Shown here piece by piece: positions 1 through 8,692 of a DNA stretch of 13,444 nucleotides (position 1 is the first letter of the stretch; each line of letters begins with the position of its first letter). The notes beneath the pieces were generated by a model, which saw only the letters and a program-made list of their open reading frames with translations, was not told where the DNA came from and did no database searches. The position numbers and the translations under genes were made by a program. This stretch comes from Auxenochlorella pyrenoidosa (taxonomy: Eukaryota > Chlorophyta > Trebouxiophyceae > Chlorellales > Chlorellaceae), in contig KQ482076.1 in the NCBI GenBank assembly GCA_001430745.1, forward strand, positions 484,754 through 498,197, written 5' to 3'.

Positions 1-84
1 TGGTGGTGGTGGGTGGTGGGTGGGTGGGTGGGTGGGGTGGGTGGGGTGGGTGGGTGGGTGGGGTGGGGGTGGGGTGGGGGGGGG
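1..84. repeat. G-rich TGGG-type microsatellite
   Basis: This is an uninterrupted run of TGG, TGGG and TGGGG units that ends in nine G. It lies downstream of the last visible exon of the oxidoreductase gene, so probably in an intron, where the transcript would be C-rich (CCCA units). The plus strand could form G-quadruplexes. A shorter GCAG repeat follows at about 120-140. Confidence 0.9.
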
Positions 85-3000
85 CGTGAGCAAGTCAGAC
101 CACACAGATTGAGGCGCATGGGCAGGCAGGCAGGCAGGCTGGCGGGCTAGAAGGCACATCCACCTGCACAGCATCAGGCAGAGAGCTAACAATGTGCACA
201 TTTAGCAGCAGCCCGGCAGAGCCTTCACTGCTGGTGGCAGTCTGCCGGGGCCCCCACTGCTGACACCACCCCAGCCTCCCCTCACTGCTGGCGGCAGCCC
301 GCCCCCCTCTACCCACATGAGCGGGTGGAACTCTGCATTGTCCTTGAACACCAGGCACTCGCGGATGCCGCCCACCTCTGCAGGGCAGGGAGGCGAGGGT
401 AGTGTGAGGATGGGCCCCAGAAGAATGATGCTGGCAGAGGCGAGGTGCCTGTGGGGCCAGAGAGGCGCCGACAGTGGCCCCTGGCGTGCAGAGGGTGTGC
501 CGCCGCTGCCCGCTGCTGGCTGAGCTGGCACATGCATCCCTGCCACCTTGCCTGGCCCGCCTCCCAGGTCGACCCACGCCGTGTCCTCCAGCCCAGCCCT
601 GCATGGCGTGTTTTGGAGCGGTGTCAGCGACCAGACAGCTACCATTCAGTCATGTCGAAGGGTAGACCTGAAGAGCCTGCCGCCGGTCTGCGGGGCTGGA
701 GGCAGCAGCTGGGCCTTGGCACCCAGGCGCGCTGGGCTGGCCAGAGCAGCTTGGGCAGGCTGCTGCCGGCACCCGTCGCAAGCAGTGCACCGCAAGCAAC
801 GCAAAGGGTATCGAGTGCTGGCGCCTGCCAGCGCACACCTGTGGGCGGCCTCCAGCTCCTTCTTCAGGGCCGAGGTGGCAGAGGTGGGCATGGAGGACTC
901 CCCTGTCAGGTGGGGGTAGAGGTACCTGCCGTGGTGGCAGGAGGGGGGAGGGGCAGGGGACATAGGAACGTGCTTCGATGTCATTTAGAGCAGCAGGGAC
1001 TGTTGAACGTGCCCACGGGAGCAGGGTGCAGCAAGCAGGCTCTGCCAGGTCACCTGTGCTGCGCCCAAACCTGGGAGGTTACCCCAGCCGAGCCTGCCCG
1101 CCCTCACCCGTCCACGCGCCGGAACTTGCACTCGATGCCCTCCTGCAGGCAGGGGTCGCTTGCGCAGCACACGAAGGCTCAGGCATGGCAGCCGCCAAGC
1201 GAGCTGCACCACACGTGTTGTGCGTTCGAGGGCACAAAGACCAGCATTTCGTCCCTCCCGCTGCAAGATCCCCCGCCGGCTTCCAGCCCGCCTGATTGTG
1301 CTGTGCTGTGCTGTTGCTGCTTCCGCTGTCAGCACATGCCCCTGCCAATGCCGGCGGCCTCACCTCTTGCACCACCCTCTCAACCCAGTCAATGGCCCCG
1401 CGCAGCGACTGCGCCACAGTCTTTGTCTTCTCCTTGCCGTGCATGGACTCGCACTGCACGAGGGGCGGGGGTCGAGTGCAGGTTGGCTGGCCAGCGATGG
1501 CCCTTGGATGCGCACAGATCTGCAGGGCGCCGTCCTGCATGGCAATCTCCAGCGCAGCCGCCTTCCTTCGCTGAGGTCGGTGGGGGCAGAGGGACCCCCG
1601 GGGACAGAGGCCCACCGGGAGAGAGAGGCCCCGACAGCCGCAGCGAGAAGGAGGCGACGCACTTAGAGATGGCTATGCAGGACGATTCTGTGCGTGGTTG
1701 TGGATGGCTGAGGGACAGAGCGGACGGCCACCTCGCCCCCCATAAGCTCTGCTGTGACTGCAGTACTGCTCAACGCTCTTGGGCAGCATTGGGATGGTGA
1801 TCATGGCAGCGCCTGGGGGCTTCCTGCAGAGCTGCAGCAGGGCCGCAGGCATCCCTACTGCCCACATCTGCACCACTCACAGGCAAGCCCAAGCTGGCTG
1901 GGAGCAGGGCTTGTTGCGGCTATTGAGTGTTCACTATGCGCTGTCGCTGCACCCTCCCGCTGCTGAACTGATGACTGAGCCGTGCACCACCCCCTTCGGG
2001 CAGGGTGCGCGTGCTCATTGGCCACACCAAGAAGGTCACCTGCCAGCTGGCCGCCAGCCTGCCGCCCTGGCTGCACGCCTGCAACCGTTGCAACCTTTGC
2101 AAGCAATACAGCCAGTGTCAGCTTCCCCGCCTGCCCAGCACTCCTTCACCGCCTAATGGTGGCCACCATAAGGCCACCATAAGGCGGTGAAGAAATGCTG
2201 GGCAGGTGGGGAAGTCAACGCTGGCTCTATTGCTTGCCAAGGCGCTCATCGGACAGCAATACGCCTGCTGGACTTACCAGGCTCCATGGCCACACTGCTG
2301 CCTCACCCCGAAGCTCCCCACCCCTTGTGAGGCCGTGCTCCATGTTTCCGCCATGCCCAGCCATGTTCTGTGCTGACAAGGCGACCATGTAAGCCTTGTT
2401 GCACCATGTAAACATGCTAGATGTCCCACATGGGGGCAACACGGCTCACAAGGGGTAGGGAGCTTTGGGATGTCCTGCTTCAGCTGCTTAGCGACCCGGC
2501 TCTCGTTCAGCCAGGCATTGGTATTGCGAGGAGCCAGAGGTTCTTATGATACCACTGCCTGGATCAACGCGAGCCGGGTCGCCACGCGGCTGAAGCAGGA
2601 GCTGGGGGCGGTGCAGCAGGCTGGCACAACCGGTGCAACAGAGCGGGTGCTGATGGCGGTGCAGAGGGCGTTCCTGTCGCGCTGTCCGGCTTGGAGCCCA
2701 GAATGGAGCCCAGAAGCGGAGCGCCCAGGTCGGGGTTCTTTGCCTGGGGTTGGCAGCCCGGCAGCGGCTGCCCGTGTTGCGGGTGATGTGCAGCGCTGGC
2801 AGCAACACCGACCTGGTCTTCGCCCTCTGCCCGAGCCCAGTTCTCAGCTGTCTGTGCTAGCGCTGCAGCCCAGGGCTGACCAAAGCCCTTGGCTGCCCCC
2901 CCCCACGCATGCCCGCAGAGGGCGGGCGCCTTTTCAAGGCGCGCGTCGCAAAGGCGCTGACCAAGAGGGGCCTCAAACGAGCGAAGCACGGCGGCCCGGC

Positions 3001-4282
3001 TGGGCTGACCGAGGGGAGGCAGCAGAGCTGGAGCTGGCAAGGGAAAATGATGCGGTGCAGATTGTGGAGGGCTAATGGGCGGAGTGTGCGGCCGGCCGGC
3101 CGCCCTGACTGAGCCCCTGCTCACCTCGGCGTATTGGTCATCCAGCCATGTCATCAAATGCTGCATGAACCGAGGAGGGCGACCATGAGAACGTCAGCCC
3201 AACACCAATGTGCTTGATGCAGTGAGGGGACGGGCGGCCAGCATGTCGCGGCTGCTCTGGGCGGATGTGCGGCAAGCGGCAGGAGTGAGCGTGGCTGCAG
3301 CATGTCCCCCGCCCTGCCAAGGGCGTGTTGGGAAGGGAGACACGCTCCAGCCACGCGCTTCCAACAGCACCAATGGTCCTCACAGCAGTGGTTCGCCCCG
3401 TCTGGCCAGCGCCGCGGGTGCGAGCCTCCAGGACGACCACCTTCTTGCCTGCGATGTGGGCAGCCAAGGCCATGCTCTTGCTGCAAGTAGGTGCTGCAAT
3501 CCGCGTCCATGGCAGCTCACACCACGCCCTGCGCGAGACCACCGCCTCGGCCCGCAAAGTGCAGAGTCGGGTCCGCTGTGGCGGAGCGGGCAGCAGGGCA
3601 AGGCATCCTATCCTAATTGTGCTTCCTATGGGAGCACAATTGAGCCGGGAGGGTGCCCGCCCACCTGCTTTGGCCAGGTTGTACGCGCAGGACAGCCCAG
3701 CGATGCCGGCGCCGATCACCACCACATCTGCAGCAGGTCCAGAGGCTCAGCTTTGTTCTTACATCAGCGCACCCAGGGCTGCCTTTGGCAGCAGAGGCAA
3801 CGAGCGCCTGTTTGGGCAAGCCCACCCCAGGGTCTCCAAACAGCCCCTTCCACAGCCCTGCTTGCCAGTCAGCCCACCTGCAGATGCGTCTGAGGTGAGG
3901 GGCGGGTACTTCACATCCAGGGCCTTTTGGTTCCAGGGGCTCTGTGCTGCCAGCCCCGGCACCTGTGGGGCGGCAACAAGGGAGCAAACAGTCCATTGGA
4001 GCGAGCAGTCCCCTACTGGCTCCGTGGACATTGGATGGAGTGGTGATTGTGAAGCGGGGGAAAGTAGGGATACCAGCAAGAGGGGCGGAAGCCAGCTGAG
4101 TAGGCGGCGGGGGGCGACTGGCAGCGCCGCTGCAGCCATGGATGCTCCTCGGAGCGCCCAAGCTCCGCCCAGCCAGCCTCTGCATCCCGCCCTGCTGCTG
4201 CACACACCGCAAACTCCTTGCGGCTGGGCTGGTAGGCGGGCTGGGGCCGGCCAGCGGCGGCGCCGGAAAAGGCGGCGGCCAT
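1..4282 (-). CDS. FAD-dependent oxidoreductase, DAO family (3' part outside window)
   Basis: Exons on the minus strand are 4282-4208, 3962-3878, 3727-3665, 3448-3384, 3160-3125, 1453-1364, 1142-1108, 925-839, 598-552 and 377-313. They join in phase to 216 residues; the next exon lies beyond base 1. Seen: a Rossmann FAD-binding start, VVVIGAGIAGLSCAYNLAKA (55-74, GxGxxG), then VVVLEAR with the ribose-binding Glu near 82, GAGQTGRTTA (87-96), HLMTWLDDQYAE (97-108), AIDWVERVVQEEGIECKFRR (128-147), VDGYLYPH, and AEFHPLMW at 209-216. Known: this motif order is typical of DAO-fold oxidoreductases that often end in a Rieske [2Fe-2S] domain, which cannot be checked here. The start was chosen because exon 1 (25 residues, small and basic) ends at GCG|GTGTGT in phase 0 and exon 2 begins in phase 0; this exon is the least certain. 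The exon 9/10 border is either GC-AG (552/377) or GT-AG (547/375). Substrate and location are unknown. Confidence 0.85.
2096..2240. repeat. 69-bp imperfect foldback (inverted repeat) with 7-base loop
   Basis: The left arm is 2096-2164 and the right arm 2172-2240. The reverse complement of the right arm matches the left at about 59 of 69 positions by hand count, with no gaps. The spacer is only 7 bases (2165-2171). Both arms contain the blocks GCAAGCAATA, CTGCCCAGCA and TTCACCGCCT. An exact 11-base tandem duplication, GGCCACCATAA twice (2161-2182), straddles the loop. RNA from either strand would fold into a long hairpin. It could be a MITE-like foldback element or a small-RNA precursor; I found no obvious target-site duplication. 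Confidence 0.85.
2470..3075 (+). other. Orphan 201-codon open frame inside an intron (antisense)
   Basis: This is a plus-strand frame from ATG at 2470 to a stop at 3073-3075, lying wholly in the large intron of the minus-strand oxidoreductase gene. Residues about 30-70 (around AWINASRVATRLKQELGAV) look helical and protein-like; the rest is Pro/Arg/Gly-rich, as expected for chance frames in GC-rich DNA. I recognise no domain. It may be a decayed gene or transposon fragment, or nothing. There is no support that it is expressed. Confidence 0.2.
3125..4207. other. Note on antisense open frames over oxidoreductase exons 2-5
   Basis: Long plus-strand open frames cover this stretch (for example 3325-4329), but the minus strand carries conserved FAD-binding motifs in properly spliced exons, so the plus-strand frames are read as by-products of GC-rich composition. 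The introns here (3963-4207, 3728-3877, 3449-3664, 3161-3383) show nothing else that I can support. Confidence 0.7.
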
Positions 4283-4665
4283 GCCAGCGTGCAGGCGAGA
4301 GACTCCGACGCGGGTGGGGCCTGGCCTGACAGCACGACCGGCGCAGCAGCAGAGGAGGCGGTGCATGAGGTGAAGGGAGGTCACTGAGGGGTTCCAGCAG
4401 GCTGTGGGAAAGATAGGACAGGCGGTGCCCCATGCACGCAGCGCGCGCGTCGCAGTGCGCCGAGTGTGCACCTGCCACTGTTTCCTAATGGTGCTGGCTC
4501 CCCTGCTCAAGTCTGTGTTTTGTTGCAGATCACACAGTTGTTCATAAGCAGGGTACAGGAAAGGAGTGGTACATGTAAGGGGACAGCAGCGGGTTAACAC
4601 GGCGGCACAAGCGCCAAGGGCGAGCCCAGCAGGGGTAGCACCCCCTCTGGGACCCCTGGGCCCTC
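4283..4665. other. Intergenic region between gamma-SNAP and oxidoreductase genes
   Basis: About 380 bases separate the gamma-SNAP stop from the oxidoreductase start, both on the minus strand. It should hold the 3' UTR of the first and the promoter and 5' UTR of the second. I see no TGTAA motif on the minus strand, no clear TATA box and no RNA gene. If the oxidoreductase starts further upstream, part of its first exon could lie here. Confidence 0.5.
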
Positions 4666-6736
4666 TCAAGTAAGGTCCTCCTCCCCCTCGGACGTTGCCC
4701 CCACTGCTGCGCTGCCGCCGTTGCCGCCCAGCTGGCGCGACATCACCGCCAGCTCGCCCTGCGGCAGCTGCCGCGCCAGCCGCGCCAGCTGCAGGCGGAG
4801 CCAGGGCAGGCCGGGCAGGGCAATCAGCGAGCGCAGCTCGGTTGCCACCCAGGGCTCACAACTGGTGGGCAGTTGCTGGAGGAGACCCTCACCATGAAAC
4901 GTCCCAGGGCCCGTGCCCCCCACCTGGTTATCCAGATTTGTGAAGACGACGTTGCGCTTGACCGTCTCGTGGATCACCGCCGCCTCGCCGCTGCAGCGCA
5001 AAGAAGGGGCCGGGCGCGGGGGCGGCTGCTGGCTGTGGCGCACGCAGGTAGGCACAGCGGGAGGAGCAGGGCAGCGCCGGCCGAGAGGCGCTCAGCGCGC
5101 AGCCTCGCTGGCAGCTGGGGAGGTAAGGCATAGTCGGCAGCGGCAGCGGCGGCTGACATCTGGCTTGGGCGGCGGATGCGCACCTGCGGTAGGCGTCGAA
5201 CAGGGCGTCTGCCGCAAAGGCTTCGTCGCTCCTGGCAAACTCGTCCACCCCCAGCGCGTCCTGCAGCGCGCGGCACGCCGGAGCGGGATCCAGGGACGCC
5301 AGGTGCGAGATGATGGTGTTGGGGCACACCAAAGCAGGATTTAAAGCCAGGTTGGGTGCGATGCATTGGTGACCAACCTGCCAGGGCAGCACCGGCTGGG
5401 AGGAGCGACAGGCAGGCGGGGGGCCAGCACACAGTCTCAACCCAGCCAGGATGGTTAGCGCCTCTCAAGGAACAGCCCCCTTGTCCTGCCAGCCCACAGC
5501 GACCCAAGGGCAGCAGCACCCAAGCCTTGCCTGGTAGGTCACCCAGGCGTCGTTAGCCTTGCCGGCGTACAGCCACACCACCACGGCCCCCAGGTACGCC
5601 TTGCACTGGCTGTTGCGCGCGCCCATGCCGTCGCAGGAGGCGGCAAAGCGCAGCAGCATGCTGACGGCGTCGGCCCATTTCTGGGAGCGCACCAGCTGCG
5701 CCACTGCCTGCCTGCGCCAGGGGGGTGGGGCAGCGCGAGCGCAGGCGTGCCGCTGGGCTCAGAAGCGCGATACGCATTGGCAGCATCAGAAAGGAGCACC
5801 AAAGGAGCCACAGTGGTCAAGTTTGCCTCGGACCTGGCTCGCTGCACACCCGCTTGTGTAACCCAGGCAGCCGCACGCGAGGGGCCGGCACATGCACCAC
5901 CTGAACACGTCCCCCGCCAGCATGTCCTTGCCCTCATCCTCCAGCCACTCCACCGCCTTGCGGAACAGCTGCTGCGCGGCCTGCACCGCAAGGGCACGAC
6001 AGGGGCACAAGTGCAGGCCGGAAGGGGTTGCGGGGAAGGTGGGCGCATCTGCGGGCTGGCGCTGCCGTTGGGATGCACATGTGCGACGGCTGAAAAAACA
6101 TGGCAGCCTCTGCCGTGGACTGCAGGCAACTGGGCGGCTCAGCACGGCATGCCAGCCACAACCGGCACCCAGCACCCACCGCCCCCCTCCTGCCCGCGAC
6201 CAGCACCCACCTCTGGCCGCCGCTCTTCGAGAGCACGCGCGCCGCGCGCCGCCGCCTCTGCCGCCGCCTGCGGCCGCCCCTCTTCTGCAAACAGCTCTGC
6301 CGCACGAGTGTAGTGCGCTTCCACATCGTCCCACAGCCCCAGCTCCTTTGCGACCTCCCCCGCCTTCTCCAGCGCCTTGGCCGCGTGCCAGCCGCTCTTC
6401 TGCCGCTCCTGCCCCGTGGCCGCGCGTTCATAGCACTCTTTGGCGCAGGCCAGGTTGCCGGTTTGCTGTAGCAGTGGACGCAAGGGGTGTGGGGGTGTGG
6501 GGGTCAGAAGGCGGCGGCGGCAGCGGCGAAGGAGCAGCGCCGGTGAGCATGCGATATCCCCGCACTTGCTCCGATCGCCTGATTCAATCAGCCCACACCT
6601 TGTACAACATGGCGGCCCGTTCAAAAAGGGGCGTGGCCTGCTCCCACTCCCCAGTCAGCCGCATACGCAGCAGCGAGGGGGTGCTGAGCTTCACGGCCTC
6701 ATTGTACAACTTGTCCGCCTCTCTGGCGCGGTCCAT
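4666..6736 (-). CDS. NAPG: Gamma-SNAP (gamma-soluble NSF attachment protein), complete
   Basis: Seven minus-strand exons, 6736-6599, 6465-6211, 5980-5901, 5711-5531, 5260-5184, 4990-4924 and 4788-4666, join in phase to 306 residues, close to the usual 300-312. Known: SNAPs bind assembled SNARE complexes and recruit the ATPase NSF to take them apart after membrane fusion, in the cytosol at membranes. Seen: TPR-like helical pairs throughout, including QATPLFERAAMLYK (33-46), TGNLACAKECYERAA (48-62), HAAKALEKAGEVAKELGLWD and LFRKAVEWLEDEGKDMLAGD, then the LYAGKANDAW segment, FTNLDNQ joined to LARLARQLPQ (267-276), and an acidic tail. The start is the first ATG before the conserved ADKL segment, although the frame stays open upstream. 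The intron at 5530-5261 uses a GC donor. Gamma rather than alpha fits the C-terminal LDN-xxxLA pattern. The symbol is that of the animal orthologue. Confidence 0.93.
5261..5530 (-). other. GC-AG intron in the gamma-SNAP gene
   Basis: The donor reads TACCAG|GCAAGG (exon end 5531) and the acceptor CTGCAG|GACGCG (exon start 5260). The protein reads on in phase from NDAWVTYQ into DALGVDEFARSDEAF, which fits the gamma-SNAP family. No nearby GT restores the frame without adding residues. CAG|GCAAGG is the classical strong context for GC donors. Confidence 0.8.
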
Positions 6737-7119
6737 GGCCGTCTGAGTGCAGCGAAGTCGCGGACTGCGAAGGGAACGATCTGGGGCGCGGAACTGAACT
6801 GCAAAATGCCTCCTTGTAGCGGGAGTAGTGAGAGCGAAATAGAGCTGGGTGCTGCAGCATGCTGCAAGCACATGCCGGCAGCGATGGTGGGAGCAGCGCA
6901 CATGGCGGGCGGGCGTGTACTCCGGGCGAGTCGCCTCATTGCGGCACTGCTGCTAATTTTGCATGCCCAGGATTGTGCGAGGCACAAAGCAGGTATCATA
7001 CATTCATCCTACTGAGTGCATGCTAAAGGTGGCAGCAGCAAGCGAAGCTCAACCCTGCTTGCTTCCTCATCATGCTGCATCCAGGGAATGGGCCATCCTC
7101 CATTCGTGCCCATCATGAT

Positions 7120-7330
7120 GAGTTCCTGAAATTGTGCTCTTCTACAAGGAAATGTGCACGTATACTGCAGCAAAAGGCAGTGACGTGCCGCAACTGTTGA
7201 AACCTTTCGCATGTGCCCTTTGCAAGATGAGCATTGGAACGGCTGTGGGCATGCTGTAGGCTGGCCTTTTCCCGCAAGCTCTCTGGAGCTTCGGAGAGCC
7301 GATGGACAGCATGCTGCCTTCCAGCTGGCG
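7120..7330 (+). repeat. Diverged dispersed repeat, copy A
   Basis: Copy A matches 9824-9875 and then 10109-10265 on the same strand. For example, 7141-7171 matches 9845-9875 at 25 of 31 bases, and TGACGTGCCGCAAC, CTGGCCTTTT, GGAGCTTC and CCAGCTGGCG are shared in the same order further on. It contains the hairpin GCTCTC-N10-GAGAGC (7278-7299). In one plus-strand frame it reads KEMCTYTAAKGSDVPQLLK followed by a CxxC (FACALCK), then stops at about 7249. The origin is unknown: transposon remnant or decayed duplicate gene piece. Confidence 0.75.
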
Positions 7331-7785
7331 CTCTGGTGCCATTAAGTTCGCGTGAGGGGCGTGCCATGCTTGCTGTCGCCTCCCCCGTCGATGGCGGCAA
7401 GGAGGAGGGCGGAAGCTCTGTGGGCTAGTTGCCAGGCCACGTGGGTGGCCGACAGCAGCTAGTGCAACGGGCCTGGGACAACCAAGGGACAGCCGGGCTA
7501 ACACACGGGGAGCGCAGAGACATAGCAGGCTGCGAGGGGGCCGAGCGACACACGTGCACGTGCTCACAGATGGGGCATAGGACGAGGCAGTCACTGACTT
7601 GGTGGCATGCTGGCCATGGCGGCGCGCAGGAACAGGGCAGGCAGCATGCGGCACCGCAGAGCCGGTGGGAGCCCTGCTTCTGGGAGTCCCTTCACCAGAC
7701 AGTGTAGGTGTCTCTGGTCGGCCAACATAGCCGCCAAGAGCACGTATGAGCAGTAATGCAGCCAGTTTGACGGTTGCGTGCGCAC

Positions 7786-7998
7786 AGCACTGAGCAGCCG
7801 TCGGCCACAACACGACCGAGCGGGCTGGCGGAGTGGCTAGCGGCGTGGGTGGACAGGTGCGCAGCCCACGGCTATAAGCTCAGCACCATAGAGCTTGAAT
7901 TGCAGGCAGTGGTCAGCCGGGCGGAGCGAGCAGGCCTCACTGGAGTGCTGGAGGTGCAGCAGGCGCAGCGCGCAGGCAGCGGGGCAGCGTCAGGCTGA
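7786..7998 (+). pseudogene. Orphan exon-like open frame ending in TGA
   Basis: A possible acceptor (GCGCACAG) precedes an open frame with a helical, codon-biased protein of about 70 residues, including GLAEWLAAWVDRCAAHGYK and a following ELELQAVVSRAERAGL segment, ending at TGA 7996-7998. There is no in-frame ATG start and I found no upstream exons that join to it, so it looks like the last exon of a broken or transposed gene, or a last exon whose partners I missed. It stops 110 bases before the next gene and is not in a position to be spliced to it in any obvious way. No family recognised. Confidence 0.3.
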
Positions 7999-8108
7999 TA
8001 AAGCTGCCCGGTGACCACTGCTGCAGGGACGCCGACGTTTCCTGGGGCGTTGACACCTGCTCTTCTTCGGCGCCTGCCGCGGCGCGAGGACGCAGAAGGA
8101 ACGCTAAT

Positions 8109-8692
8109 ATGATTGCGGTGTCGTATGCTGCCGTCTCCGCCTCGCCGTCTGGAGCACGGCCCCTGCCCCTGCCGGTCCGCCGCCCTTTCGGGGGCCGCCT
8201 GCTCACTTCGCGAGGTTCGTCCAGAGAGCGCGGCCGCCGACGGCAGGCGCCCGAGACCGCTGAATGCATTTGCCGTGTTGCGCCCAGTGTCGATCTCCGC
8301 CTCCGCTGCCCTGCACCCTCCCTGCAGCCGTGAAGGAAGGTCTTCCTCGCACAGGGCGGCCTGCTAGCCCCTCTGGCAACCCCCCAGGGGCAGGCGGCAG
8401 CAGTGGCGGCGGTGGCTCGGAGCCGCCCGGTGATGGCGACCGCGGGCGGGGCGGGGCCGGCGGCGGCGACTCCTGGGGGGCGTCCGCACTTGCCTTCGCC
8501 GCTAAACACCCGAATGGGGCGCTCACCAGCGTGTGCGCCATCTCAACAGGCGCTTACCTGTTCCTCTACCACAAGATTGATGAGGTGGCCAAGGAGGTGA
8601 AGGAGGTGGCCAAGGCCTCGCGTGAGCACAACCAGAAGATGTTTGACGAGTTCCTCACCGGCTTGGCGCAGCACGGCGTCGCCATCTCCTGA
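8109..8692 (+). CDS. Small protein, probably plastid-targeted, one membrane segment
   Basis: Two exons, 8109-8214 and 8328-8692, join in phase (GAG|GTTCGT to CCTGCAG|CCGTGA) to give 156 residues. I do not recognise the family. Seen: residues 1-48 carry Ser, Ala, Arg and Pro with almost no acidic residues, as in green-algal transit peptides; 49-82 is a Gly/Ser/Pro-rich linker; about 83-98 leads into a hydrophobic stretch at 99-116 (around GALTSVCAISTGAYLFLY), which could span a membrane once; 117-145 is a charged amphipathic helix with KIDEVAKEVKEVAKA spacing, able to form a coiled coil; the end is short. The C-terminal 75 residues look like the conserved domain. A thylakoid or envelope location is inference. 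The donor GTTCGT is weak, so the splice needs confirmation, but the unspliced reading would lose either the transit peptide or the domain. Confidence 0.75.

Larger units (their letters stand above)
1454..3124 (-). other. Oversized fifth intron of the oxidoreductase gene
   Basis: The intron runs from donor GAG|GTGAGC (exon end 3125) to acceptor GTGCAG|TGCGAG (exon start 1453), phase 0 on both sides. It is 1671 bases long, whereas the other complete introns of the gene are about 150-245. The protein on either side (DDQYAE then CESMHGKEKTKTV) lines up without a gap with how I remember the family, so no exon seems to be missing inside. It contains the foldback at 2096-2240, a possible third repeat copy just before it, and a 201-codon open frame on the plus strand. 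Insertion of foreign DNA is the simplest explanation, but that is inference. Confidence 0.7.
6737..8108. other. Divergent intergenic region (gamma-SNAP / small plastid protein)
   Basis: This stretch of about 1370 bases lies between the start codons of two divergent genes, so it should contain both promoters. It holds the first copy of a diverged repeat (about 7120-7330) and an exon-like frame (7786-7998), listed separately. I see no tRNA or other RNA gene and no clear core promoter motif. The other open frames here have no recognisable domain and lack convincing starts. Confidence 0.5.

Noticed and set aside
445..1800. 451-codon plus-strand open frame, the longest in the window
   Set aside because: It runs antisense over oxidoreductase exons 6-10, which have conserved motifs and in-phase splice sites. 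Its own translation is Pro/Arg/Ser-rich with no domain, as expected from GC-rich DNA.
4789..4923. Shorter 48-base intron at the end of gamma-SNAP, or no intron at all
   Set aside because: Both leave the frame open but insert roughly 30-45 residues into the conserved C-terminal LDN-to-LAR block. Splicing 4923-4789 joins FTNLDNQ to LARLARQLP as in the family.
7786..7998. Homology between this orphan frame and the orphan frame at 2470-3075
   Set aside because: Both contain a Trp and an ELxAV-like helix, but alignment needs many gaps and is no better than chance for two helical peptides.
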